Source: Nocardia asteroides (lineage in GTDB: Bacteria; Actinomycetota; Actinomycetes; Mycobacteriales; Mycobacteriaceae). Taken from it: a stretch of DNA of 64,000 nucleotides. Under the pieces are notes generated by a model, which searched no databases, was not told the origin of the DNA, and was given only the letters and a program-made list of their open reading frames with translations. This document shows positions 52,159 through 59,983 of the stretch, in pieces. Made by a program: the position numbers and the translations under genes. The stretch is from the NCBI RefSeq assembly GCF_900637185.1, contig NZ_LR134352.1:2532001-2596000 (forward strand), given 5' to 3'. Each line of letters opens with the position of its first letter. Position 1 is the stretch's first letter.

Positions 52159-52658
52159 TCGGCCGCACACGGCGAGGTGGAAGCCATCGAGAACCGTACT
52201 TCCTGGTCGTGCTGACCGACCCTGATCAGCGACGACGACACCGAGAACCCGCGTGAGTCCCGATAGAACCTGCTCACCGTGTCCTGGTCCGGATTCTGGC
52301 TCGGCACCAGTGTGAACCCGCGGCTGGTCATCGCCTCGAGATTGCTCATGGCGCGGTCGATGAACTCCTGCGACGGGTTCACGATTTCCCGTGTGTAGTT
52401 CGGGCGCCACGGTGGGCCCTCCGCGCGAATGGAGTCCATCCGGCTCCGGCAGCCTCTGCTGACGTCAACCGTTGCCGGATCGACGGAGAGCGGCGTCGGC
52501 CAGATCAGCTCGAAATTGTCGGCGACGATCGGCCTGGCGGTCGCGACGGTGAGACCGCTGTGCTTCAGCACCTCGTCGTTGGTCGGGCCTTTTTCTTCGA
52601 GGAGGCCGCACCCGGACAGGAGTGCTGCCGCCACGGCGATTACTGCGGCGATTCTCAT
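52155..52658 (-). CDS. lipoprotein, tandem paralog A
   Basis: 167 residues. Signal peptide IAAVIAVAAALLSGC with lipobox LSGC. The mature domain contains FELIWPTPLSVDPATVDVSRGC, AEGPPWRPNYTRE, FIDRAMSNLEAMTSRGFTLV, RFYRDSRGFSV and ends SPCAAE, closely matching paralog B downstream. It starts 4 bases inside the end of the DUF1023 hydrolase gene (ATGA). A surface partner for the secreted hydrolase, or an immunity-like lipoprotein, are possible roles. Confidence 0.78.
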   Translation of the reverse strand: MRIAAVIAVAAALLSGCGLLEEKGPTNDEVLKHSGLTVATARPIVADNFELIWPTPLSVDPATVDVSRGCRSRMDSIRAEGPPWRPNYTREIVNPSQEFIDRAMSNLEAMTSRGFTLVPSQNPDQDTVSRFYRDSRGFSVSSSLIRVGQHDQEVRFSMASTSPCAAE

Positions 52659-54511
52659 CGGATTCCGATCCGTGCGCCACGGTCCGGGTTGTCGGTGACC
52701 CGCGGACCGGCGTACGGGTCGATATCGATGCCCAAAGCCTTGGCGGCCTGCTGGGCCGCGGCCGCTTTGGCGGCGTCGAAGGACTCCTTGCCACCGTTTC
52801 CGTTGTCGCCCAATCCGATATCGACATAGGAGGTCTCGATGCCACGCTCGACGTAGGCCGTCGCCGACGAACCCTCGATGACGCCGACGATGTTCTGAAA
52901 TGCGGTGGATCCGGGATCGTCCCAGTATTCGCCGTGGCCGTCGGTTCCGAAGACCACTTCGCCGGCGTGGTCGGCCGACCTGTCGCTGTAGTAACCCGTA
53001 TCCAACCGGATGACCCCCGGCGCCTCGTCCGGATCCCCACCGAGAATCTCGGACGCGTGCGGATTCCCCGGCAGATGTATTCCACCCGGAATGGTCAGTC
53101 CCCCTTCGGGATACGACTGCACCACTCCGATCAGATCACCCGGCGCCGTCATCGAATACCGCTGGACGTTCGGGTTGGGATTGTTCCAGCCGGTGTCGAA
53201 GACGCCGGTGCCCGCGGAGGAGGCGTGCACGATGCGGTCGGCGCGCAGGCCGAGCTGTTCGGCGGAGCCGACGATCGAGCCGCCGTAGGAATGGCCGACA
53301 TAGGTGACGGGGGTTCCGGGGCTCGTGGCGGCCACTTCACGGTCGATCTCGCGGCCGAAATCGACCAGTTTGGGCGCCATGTCCGCGGCGAACGACGGGC
53401 TCGGGGCGCCGTCGGACAGGCTGGTCAGGCTCTGCGGGAAATCGCCTTCCATATAGAGGAAGATCGGGCCGCCGGTCTGGTCGGCGAGATTCCACGCGGC
53501 CACGTGATTGGATCCGGAACCGTTCAGATTCGTCGACGTGCCGGGCACGTAGACACCGACGCCGGGCGCCCCGGACTTCATGGTGCCGAGCATTTCGATC
53601 ATCCGCCCGTTGCCTTCCTGGCTGAACATGACGAACTTGCGGTCGACCATGTCCAGGCGGGGCGTGGCGCCGTCACCGGTCGCCGCGGCCACGGTGTCGC
53701 GATCACCCGCACCGTCCGGGTTCGGGATCGGTGCGAGCATCGCCTCGAGCTGTTTCACCCGCGAGGAATCCGGATTCGGCTTCGCCTTTTCCGCCGTCAG
53801 CGCATTGCGGATGTTGATCTCGTTGGCATCGATCCGCATCGCGAACGGCACACCGTTGAGGTTGCCGAGTTTTTCCGGCGCGGCGATCACCAGCTGACGT
53901 TGCGCCTCGGGACTCAATCCCGCCAGGAACGTGGCGCGCTCGTCGGCCGACATCCCGGCCAGTTGCGTCGCGACAGTGTCGGGGTCCTGGATCGAGCCGT
54001 CGGCGAGGGTGATGTCGGGCTGGCCGTCGCGGATCGCGGTGAGGTCGGCCAGGGATTCCTTCAGGCTGGTGCCGAACTGGCCGTCCAGGCGTTCGATCTC
54101 GTCGAGACCGCCGAACAGGTTGAGCTGGAATACTCCTGCCGCGCCTTCCTTCTCCGGATCGGTGTGGCTGACCCGTCCGTCGGATTCGACGGTGAAACCC
54201 TGGCCGACGGCGAGGTCGCGCTGGTCGAGCACATAGGTTCGGGCGTGTTTCAGGCCGAGGTAGGCGTCTTCGGCATCGTCGGCGATGCGCAGCAGTACGG
54301 TGCGCACCTCGTAGCCGTGGTCGACCTCTTCGTCGATCCGCCTGCCCGCCGCGTCGCGGGTCTGGCCGAACCAGCTGCCGGTGGTCGACACGGCGCGGGA
54401 GCAGTCGTCGACCGAGGTGGACACCACATCGGCGTTGGCGCGCGCGGCGTCGGCGGCGCGGTGCAGACCGTCGAGATTCCAGCCGTCGAGCTGGGGGAGG
54501 GTCGGGCGCAT
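52655..54511 (-). CDS. DUF1023-type alpha/beta hydrolase, probable ESX effector
   Basis: 618 residues. The N-terminal ~250 residues are helical (LDGLHRAADAARANADVVST, DDAEDAYLGLKHARTYVLDQ), as in ESX-exported proteins. The C-terminal half is an alpha/beta hydrolase of the DUF1023 type with nucleophile elbow TYVGHSYGGSIVG (Ser about 408) and preceding YVPGTSTNL. Likely acid and His lie in SMTAPGDLIG and GTDGHGEYWDD. The ATG shares a base with the stop of the WXG-like gene (TGATG). Export with that partner is inferred. The substrate (lipid, ester) is unknown. Confidence 0.8.
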   Translation of the reverse strand: MRPTLPQLDGWNLDGLHRAADAARANADVVSTSVDDCSRAVSTTGSWFGQTRDAAGRRIDEEVDHGYEVRTVLLRIADDAEDAYLGLKHARTYVLDQRDLAVGQGFTVESDGRVSHTDPEKEGAAGVFQLNLFGGLDEIERLDGQFGTSLKESLADLTAIRDGQPDITLADGSIQDPDTVATQLAGMSADERATFLAGLSPEAQRQLVIAAPEKLGNLNGVPFAMRIDANEINIRNALTAEKAKPNPDSSRVKQLEAMLAPIPNPDGAGDRDTVAAATGDGATPRLDMVDRKFVMFSQEGNGRMIEMLGTMKSGAPGVGVYVPGTSTNLNGSGSNHVAAWNLADQTGGPIFLYMEGDFPQSLTSLSDGAPSPSFAADMAPKLVDFGREIDREVAATSPGTPVTYVGHSYGGSIVGSAEQLGLRADRIVHASSAGTGVFDTGWNNPNPNVQRYSMTAPGDLIGVVQSYPEGGLTIPGGIHLPGNPHASEILGGDPDEAPGVIRLDTGYYSDRSADHAGEVVFGTDGHGEYWDDPGSTAFQNIVGVIEGSSATAYVERGIETSYVDIGLGDNGNGGKESFDAAKAAAAQQAAKALGIDIDPYAGPRVTDNPDRGARIGIR

Positions 54512-54801
54512 CAGCGGGCCTGCAGCTTCCCGATCTCGCCGGCGATCTCGCCGTCCTTGGCCTGGATGTCGGCCGAGAACTTGTCGACCAGATCGGCCAG
54601 GGTGGTGAGCCTGGTCGTGATCGACGACATCGCCTGCTGGGCGGGATCGGCCAGCGCGCGGGCGACGGCCAGTACCTCGCTGCCCTCGCCGGTGGCCTCG
54701 CTCATCGCCGTCCAGGGCAGCGTGCCGACGCCGTCGGCCTCCTGCCGCCACGTGGTCGCCAACGTCTTCAACTGATCGGGTTCGACACCCAGCGTGCTCA
54801 C
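54511..54801 (-). CDS. WXG100/EspC-like small helical protein
   Basis: 96 residues of helix-turn-helix type: GVEPDQLKTLATTWRQEADGV, then ALADPAQQAMSSITTRLTTL and ADLVDKFSADIQAKDGEIAGEI. The pattern fits DUF2580/ESX-associated proteins; a canonical WxG is not present, the turn region reads LPWTAMSEATGEG. First gene of the minus-strand ESX cassette (54801 to 48400). It probably forms a complex with the helical N-terminus of the DUF1023 hydrolase for export. Confidence 0.75.
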   Translation of the reverse strand: MSTLGVEPDQLKTLATTWRQEADGVGTLPWTAMSEATGEGSEVLAVARALADPAQQAMSSITTRLTTLADLVDKFSADIQAKDGEIAGEIGKLQAR

Positions 54802-54927
54802 GATTCCCCCTCCTCAGGCGCCGAAGCGGCCGGTGGCCGTCGGTACCGCCGCACGGATCGGACTCTTCGTGAGGGTTGGACGGGGCACTCGGAGCGAGGG
54901 TTCCGTGATGTGACGTGAGTCACATGA

Positions 54928-55398
54928 TCAGACCGAGGCGGGCTGATCCTCCGCGGCGGTGGCCCGGGCGCGCACGCAATCGCGGCAGGTGCCGAAGATC
55001 TCCAGGGTGTGGCTCACGTCGGTGAAACCGTGCTCGCCCGCGATGGTGGCGGCCCAGGCCTCGACGGTCGGGCCCTCGACCTCGACGGTGCGGCCGCAGT
55101 GGCGGCACACCAGGTGATGGTGGTGCCCGCTCGAGCACTGCCGGTACACCGACTCGCCCGAGTCGGTGCGCAACACGTCGACCATGCCCGCGTCGGCCAA
55201 CGACTGCAGCGTGCGGTAGACGGTGGTCAGGCCGATGCCCTCGCCGCGTTTGCGCAGCTCGTCGTGCAGTTCCTGCGCGGAGCGGAACTCGTCGATATCG
55301 CCGAGCAGTGCCGAGATGGCACTGCGCTGACGGGTGCTGCGGACTCCGACCTGCTTGCCGGAAAGATTGTCTGCCAACGGATTACCCTTCCTCGGCAT
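54928..55398 (-). CDS. zur: zinc uptake regulator Zur (FurB)
   Basis: 156 residues. Fur-family winged helix (RSTRQRSAISALLGDIDEF, GLTTVYRTLQSLADAGMVDVL), sensor region SSGHHHHLVCRHCGRTVEVE and a second CxxC (FGTCRDCVRAR), giving the two structural zinc CxxC pairs. With zinc bound it represses zinc uptake and alternative ribosomal protein genes. It overlaps the ArsR gene by 17 bases in the same order as smtB-furB in M. tuberculosis, so the assignment as Zur rather than iron Fur is firm. Confidence 0.93.
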   Translation of the reverse strand: MPRKGNPLADNLSGKQVGVRSTRQRSAISALLGDIDEFRSAQELHDELRKRGEGIGLTTVYRTLQSLADAGMVDVLRTDSGESVYRQCSSGHHHHLVCRHCGRTVEVEGPTVEAWAATIAGEHGFTDVSHTLEIFGTCRDCVRARATAAEDQPASV

Positions 55399-55732
55399 GG
55401 GCGACGGCGTCGACGACGATATGCGCCAGATGGTCGTCGACGAGTTCGTAGAGCACCTCGCGGCCGGATCGCTCCCCGTGCACTACCCCGGCCGACTTGA
55501 GAATGCGCAGGTGCTGGCTGACCAGCGGCTGGGTGACGCCGAGCGCGTCGACCAGCTCGTGCACGCAGCGCGGCGACTCGCGCAGCTGGAGCACGATGGC
55601 GATCCGCACCGGGGCCGCGAGCGCGCGCAACAGCTCGCCCGCGTCCTCGAGTACCTGCCGGGCGGGTACCGTCGCCGGGGCGGGCGAGTGGTACGGACTG
55701 TGCGTGTGCGCTGCGGTGGCATCGGTGGTCAT
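55382..55732 (-). CDS. smtB: ArsR/SmtB-family metal-sensing repressor
   Basis: 116 residues from ATG 55732 with AAGGAG 8 bases upstream. Winged helix: LLRALAAPVRIAIVLQLRESP, CVHELVDALGVTQPLVSQHL, ILKSAGVVHGERSGREVLYEL. The C-terminal helix DDHLAHIVVDAVAHAEEG provides the alpha-5 zinc site (D, H, H, H/E). A His-containing N-terminus (AAHTHSPYHS) may help. It releases DNA when zinc is high and thus lets zur be expressed. Two dyads upstream (55746-55787) are its candidate operators. Confidence 0.92.
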   Translation of the reverse strand: MTTDATAAHTHSPYHSPAPATVPARQVLEDAGELLRALAAPVRIAIVLQLRESPRCVHELVDALGVTQPLVSQHLRILKSAGVVHGERSGREVLYELVDDHLAHIVVDAVAHAEEG

Positions 55733-55745
55733 CAACCAACTCCTT

Positions 55746-55787
55746 AATGGAAACCGATGCCATTTTGACATGCAAAGGTGCGCATGT
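55746..55787. promoter_or_regulatory. dyads upstream of smtB-zur
   Basis: AATGG-N9-CCATT (55746-55764) and ACATGC-N8-GCATGT (55768-55787) lie side by side 14-55 bases upstream of smtB. The first resembles ArsR/SmtB operators in size and location. Autoregulation by SmtB is expected from the mycobacterial system; which dyad is used is not known. Confidence 0.55.
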
Positions 55788-55912
55788 CGAATGTGGCACG
55801 CGCGAAGGCCGGTCGGGGCGTCACTTCACCCCGTGCGGTGCAAAACCGGTTGGCCGGTGCCGATACGCTTGACTGAATACTGTCCGACTCCCAAGGGATG
55901 GAGAAATCTCGC

Positions 55913-57298
55913 GTGGCACCCAAGTCGAAGGTGGACACCGTTGCCAACCTCGCCAAGCGCCGGGGTCTGGTCTACCCGTGCGGTGAGATCTACGGAGGCA
56001 CCAAGTCGGCGTGGGACTACGGTCCGCTGGGCGTCGAACTGAAGGAGAACATCAAGCGGCAGTGGTGGCGCACCATGGTGACCAGCCGCGACGACGTCGT
56101 GGGCCTGGACTCCTCGGTGATCCTGCCGCGCCAGGTCTGGGAGGCCTCCGGCCACGTCGAGACCTTCTCCGACCCGCTGGTCGAGTCGCTGCACACGCAC
56201 AAGCGCTACCGTGCCGACCACCTGCTCGAGGCCTACGAGGAGAAGCACGGCCACCCGCCGGCCAACGGCCTGGCCGACATCAACGACCCCGAGACCGGCC
56301 AGCCCGGCAAGTGGACCGAGCCGAAGAACTTCTCCGGTCTGCTCAAGACCTTCCTCGGCCCGGTCGACGACGAAGAGGGCCTGCACTACCTCCGTCCCGA
56401 GACCGCGCAGGGCATCTTCGTCAACTACAAGAACGTCGAGACCACCGCGCGCAAGAAGCCGCCGTTCGGCATCGCCCAGATCGGCAAGAGCTTCCGCAAC
56501 GAGATCACCCCCGGCAACTTCATCTTCCGGACCCGCGAGTTCGAGCAGATGGAGATGGAGTTCTTCGTCAAGCCCGGCGAAGACGCCGAGTGGCACAAGT
56601 ACTGGATCGACACCCGCCTGGCCTGGTACACCGACCTCGGCATCGATCCCGACAACCTGCGCCTCTACGACCACCCCAAGGAAAAGCTGTCGCACTACTC
56701 GGCCGGCACCACCGACATCGAGTACCGCTTCCGCTTCCAGGGCAGCGAGTGGGGCGAGCTCGAGGGCATCGCCAACCGCACCGACTACGACCTCAAGACG
56801 CACTCGGAGCACTCCGGCACCGATCTGAGCTTCTTCGATCAGGCCTCCGGTGAGCGCTACATCCCGTACGTCATCGAGCCCGCGGCCGGTCTGACCCGTT
56901 CGCTGATGGCGTTCCTGGTCGACGCCTACGCCGAGGACGAGGCCCCCAACGCCAAGGGCGGCGTCGACGTGCGCACGGTGCTGCGCCTGGACCGCCGTCT
57001 GTCGCCGGTCAAGGCCGCGGTGCTGCCGCTCTCGCGCAACGCCGACCTGACGCCCAAGGCCAAGGACCTCGCCGCCCAGCTGCGCCGCAACTGGAACGTC
57101 GACTTCGACGACGCGGGCGCCATCGGCCGCCGCTACCGCCGTCAGGACGAGATCGGTACCCCGTTCTGCATCACGGTCGACTTCGACACCCTCGACGACC
57201 AGGCCGTGACCATCCGCGAACGCGACTCGATGGCCCAGGAACGCATCGCCCTGGACAAGGTGGAGTCCTACCTGGCCACCCACCTCATCGGCGCCTGA
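55913..57298 (+). CDS. glyS: glycyl-tRNA synthetase, dimeric type
   Basis: 461 residues. Class II motif 2 region [20 protein letters not shown], motif 3 region [20 protein letters not shown], and the C-terminal anticodon-binding domain ([21 protein letters not shown]). [21 protein letters not shown] at the N-terminus is typical of the dimeric enzyme. The GTG at 55913 is preferred: GGAG lies about 9 bases upstream and the length matches mycobacterial GlyS (463). An ATG at 55898 in frame has a poorly placed site. A strong terminator follows. Confidence 0.95.
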   Translation: MAPKSKVDTVANLAKRRGLVYPCGEIYGGTKSAWDYGPLGVELKENIKRQWWRTMVTSRDDVVGLDSSVILPRQVWEASGHVETFSDPLVESLHTHKRYRADHLLEAYEEKHGHPPANGLADINDPETGQPGKWTEPKNFSGLLKTFLGPVDDEEGLHYLRPETAQGIFVNYKNVETTARKKPPFGIAQIGKSFRNEITPGNFIFRTREFEQMEMEFFVKPGEDAEWHKYWIDTRLAWYTDLGIDPDNLRLYDHPKEKLSHYSAGTTDIEYRFRFQGSEWGELEGIANRTDYDLKTHSEHSGTDLSFFDQASGERYIPYVIEPAAGLTRSLMAFLVDAYAEDEAPNAKGGVDVRTVLRLDRRLSPVKAAVLPLSRNADLTPKAKDLAAQLRRNWNVDFDDAGAIGRRYRRQDEIGTPFCITVDFDTLDDQAVTIRERDSMAQERIALDKVESYLATHLIGA

Positions 57299-57308
57299 TC
57301 CGACCGTA

Positions 57309-57345
57309 GCGAGAGCCCGCACCGAGTCATGGTGCGGGCTCTCGC
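57309..57345 (+). terminator. glyS terminator hairpin
   Basis: A perfect 15-bp stem (57309-57323 with 57331-57345), 7-base loop, 10 bases after the glyS stop codon. Confidence 0.8.
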
Positions 57346-57414
57346 GCGTGCAGGTGATCACAGTGCGTACCTGATGGTTTGCATCGCCCGCCCGCGTGCC
57401 GCACTCTTTCCGTT

Positions 57415-58686
57415 GTGCTGTGGGAACCGGAAGACGTGGTGCGGGTGCTCGACCCCTCGGAACAACGATTCGTCCGGCACGCCACCTTCACCGGACGCTC
57501 GGTCACCGTACGCGGTGAACTCGACGCCGCGGCGCTGGGCGCGGCCTTCGCGGCGCTGCAGCGCGCCTTCCCGATCCTGGTCTGCCGGATCGTTGAGGAC
57601 GACACCGAGACCGGAATCCTGGTGCGCCCCGGCGATATCGAGCCGGTCGGCGCGTGGGTGAGTTTCGGTGATCCGGACGAGGTACGGATTCCCACCGAGT
57701 CGATGGATCCCGGCGCCCAGCTGGGTTATCTGGATGTGGTTCTCGCCGAAGAGGATCGGGCCAGGGTCACCCTCTTCGTGCACCACAGCGTCGCCGACGC
57801 CGCGCACTGCGTGGAACTGTTCGAGCGGCTGTGGGGGTACTACACCGACCACGTGGAGACCGGCACCATCGCGGCCGCGGCCCGGGAGTACCCGGTGTCG
57901 CTGGAGTCGTTGCTGGCGCGGCGGGGGACCACGCGCGGACCGAAGTCGGGTCTCGAAGCCGTGATCCGGCCGCTGGTCGTCGCGGACGCGGTCGGGGTGG
58001 TCGAACCCTCGCCGGCGGCGACGCCCGCGCTGGCCCGCCCGGACCGGATCCACCTGGACCCCACCGAGACCGCGCGGGTGCTGGAGCTGGCGCGGACCCA
58101 TGCGGTGAGTGTGAACGGCCTGGTCACCGCGGCGGCGTTGCGCGCGTTCGCCACGCTCTACGATGTCGCGCAGGTCGGCTGTCTCTATCCGGTCGACATG
58201 CGCAGGCGTCTCGACCCGCCGCTGGCGGCCGCCGCGGGCACCAACATCTCCGGGCTTGCCGCGTTCACCACCGACGTCACCGACACCGACGACATCGTCG
58301 CGCTGGCGCGCCGGATCGGCACCGCGCTGCACGACGACCTGGCCGACGGCGTGATCGAACAGTCGGTGCTGCACTTCCCCGACTTCTTCGGTTCCACCCG
58401 CGTGCACTCCACCGCCGGGCACATCGCCCTGACCAACACCGGCACGGTCCCCACCTTCCGCGCGCCGGCCGGGCTGATCCTCGACGACTACGAGATCGTC
58501 TACCTCTCGGCCCATCCCCGTCCGTCCACCGGTGGTTCGGCGGCCGTGACCTTCCTCGTCTACACCTACCTCGGCAGGCTCACCCTGGCTCGGCTCGGCG
58601 GCGGGCCGCGGGCCACCGAACTGCTGCCCGCGGTCGCCGCCGAGCTGACCGGCCGCCCCGCCGCGGCGGAAGCGGCCAGCGCCTAA
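57415..58686 (+). CDS. PapA5-like acyltransferase (condensation-domain fold)
   Basis: 423 residues, the size of mycobacterial PapA5 (phthiocerol dimycocerosate acyltransferase, 422). The catalytic motif is VTLFVHHSVADAAHCVELFE, i.e. HHxxxDA; in most condensation-type enzymes it is HHxxxDG. The second half has VNGLVTAAALRAF and NISGLAAFTTDV, typical of the acceptor subdomain. It transfers acyl chains to alcohols in related systems. No polyketide synthase is adjacent, so the acyl donor and acceptor are unknown. The GTG at 57415 is chosen by homologous length; no clear Shine-Dalgarno site. It overlaps the end of the convergent DUF732 gene by four bases. Confidence 0.82.
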   Translation: MLWEPEDVVRVLDPSEQRFVRHATFTGRSVTVRGELDAAALGAAFAALQRAFPILVCRIVEDDTETGILVRPGDIEPVGAWVSFGDPDEVRIPTESMDPGAQLGYLDVVLAEEDRARVTLFVHHSVADAAHCVELFERLWGYYTDHVETGTIAAAAREYPVSLESLLARRGTTRGPKSGLEAVIRPLVVADAVGVVEPSPAATPALARPDRIHLDPTETARVLELARTHAVSVNGLVTAAALRAFATLYDVAQVGCLYPVDMRRRLDPPLAAAAGTNISGLAAFTTDVTDTDDIVALARRIGTALHDDLADGVIEQSVLHFPDFFGSTRVHSTAGHIALTNTGTVPTFRAPAGLILDDYEIVYLSAHPRPSTGGSAAVTFLVYTYLGRLTLARLGGGPRATELLPAVAAELTGRPAAAEAASA

Positions 58687-59048
58687 CGGCCCTCGACCAT
58701 CTCACCGAACGCGATCATGAGCGCGTCGCCGTGCTGCGGACACAGCCCGCGGGTGGCCGCGCCCATGAGATTGCGCGTCTCCGGCTCGGTGAATCCACCC
58801 TCGGTGCCGAACCCGATGACCTTGCGCAACACGTCGGGACTCACCCCGCGCGAGTCGAACACCTCGCACATCGCGTAGCCCACGTCGAGCAGTCCCTCGT
58901 CGGACTGCCACAGCAGCGACGGCGAGTAGTGCCGTGCCGTGTCGAGGAAGAGCGTCTCGTCCTCGGGACTCGCCGCCTGGGCGAGGCCGGCGCCCGCCAG
59001 GAGTGCGGCACACGCCGCGGCCGCCACGGTGATCCGGTACTTCAGCAT
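58683..59048 (-). CDS. DUF732 secreted protein
   Basis: 121 residues. Signal peptide YRITVAAAACAALLAGAGLAQA (cleavage after AQA). The mature part ETLFLDTARHYSP, GLLDVGYAMCEVFDSRGVSP and ATRGLCPQHGDAL has the paired cysteines and VGYAMC motif of DUF732, a family of small exported helical proteins found in mycolate-containing actinobacteria. ATG 59048 with AGAGG 8 bases upstream. Function unknown. Confidence 0.85.
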   Translation of the reverse strand: MLKYRITVAAAACAALLAGAGLAQAASPEDETLFLDTARHYSPSLLWQSDEGLLDVGYAMCEVFDSRGVSPDVLRKVIGFGTEGGFTEPETRNLMGAATRGLCPQHGDALMIAFGEMVEGR

Positions 59049-59117
59049 GACTGTGTCCTCTTTCCGTCGATCTTCCGCAACTCTAGATCGACTGTCCGAC
59101 AACAATTCCCGCAAGGA

Positions 59118-59936
59118 TCACCGCGGCGCGATCGGCTCCTGGAGCTCGGTGACCCACCCGTCGGGATCGGGAGTCCATTCCAGGGTGACCTCGCGGACCG
59201 GCGCCGCGGTGCGGTAGCCGTTGTCCTCCACCCAGCGGCCCAGCGCCTGCCACGCCGCGCCGATCCCGTCGACACTGCCGCGATGGATGGTGGTCGCCAC
59301 CTGGCCCAGCGCGGGCAGGTCGACGATCGAGAAGCCCGGCGCGGCCTCGGGTTCCACATTCACCGGCACGCACGCGTGGATGCCGACGGTGCCGTCGGGC
59401 AGCTCGCGGTAGTACGCGATGGCGGGCCCGACCACCGGGATCCCGGCCTCGGTGATCTTCTCCCAGAGCCCGCCGAACAGCGGCTGGATCACGGGGCTGA
59501 TCGCGGCGGGCTCGAATCCCGCGGCGACCCCGGTCGATTCGGCCACCCGGACCGCGGGCAGGGACTTCACGACGACATCCTGATCGGGCATGACGCCCTC
59601 CTTCTCGATGATGCGGAGTCGCACCTCGACCTCGGTCAACCGGGCGCTGTCGGCCGCGATCCGCTGCTCCAGCTCCGCCCGGCGCACCGCGAGCATGCCG
59701 CGCAGCTCGCCGGGCTCGGGACCCGGGTCGAGCATCCGGCCCACCTGTTCCAGCGTGAACCCCAGCTCCTTGAGCGCGACGAGCCGGTTCAGCTGGGCCA
59801 GCTGGGCGGCGGTGTAGAACCGGTAGCCGGTGCCCGGGTCCACCCGGGCAGGTCGCAGCAATCCGACGGCGTCGTAGTGGCGCAGCATGCGCACCGACAC
59901 CTGACCGTGTCTGGCGAAATCTCCGATACTGAACAT
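59118..59936 (-). CDS. MerR-family regulator with GyrI-like ligand-binding domain
   Basis: 272 residues. N-terminal MerR HTH (MFSIGDFARHGQVSVRMLRHYDAVGLLRP split at start, GYRFYTAAQLAQLNRLVALKELGFTLEQV). A short coiled coil (VRRAELEQRIAADSARLTEVEVRL) and a C-terminal GyrI-like/SOUL fold follow (YRELPDGTVGIHACVPV, WVEDNGYRTAAPVREVTLEW). This is the BmrR/TipA-like layout for sensing hydrophobic drugs. Its own promoter has a 19-bp spacer filled by a perfect dyad, so it autoregulates in the classic MerR way. No separate target gene is obvious. Confidence 0.9.
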   Translation of the reverse strand: MFSIGDFARHGQVSVRMLRHYDAVGLLRPARVDPGTGYRFYTAAQLAQLNRLVALKELGFTLEQVGRMLDPGPEPGELRGMLAVRRAELEQRIAADSARLTEVEVRLRIIEKEGVMPDQDVVVKSLPAVRVAESTGVAAGFEPAAISPVIQPLFGGLWEKITEAGIPVVGPAIAYYRELPDGTVGIHACVPVNVEPEAAPGFSIVDLPALGQVATTIHRGSVDGIGAAWQALGRWVEDNGYRTAAPVREVTLEWTPDPDGWVTELQEPIAPR

Positions 59937-59945
59937 GACGCTCCC

Positions 59946-59976
59946 GGTCTACGGCCTCACACGGTGTGAGGGTCAA
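59946..59976 (-). promoter_or_regulatory. MerR-type promoter with 19-bp spacer and perfect dyad
   Basis: On the minus strand TTGACC (59976-59971) and TAGACC (59951-59946) are 19 bases apart. The spacer contains CCTCACAC-N-GTGTGAGG (59955-59971) with perfect 8-bp arms. Transcription would start about 59939, almost at the ATG (59936), so the message is nearly leaderless. This geometry is diagnostic for MerR activation by DNA underwinding. Confidence 0.85.
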
Positions 59977-59983
59977 GCCCGAC

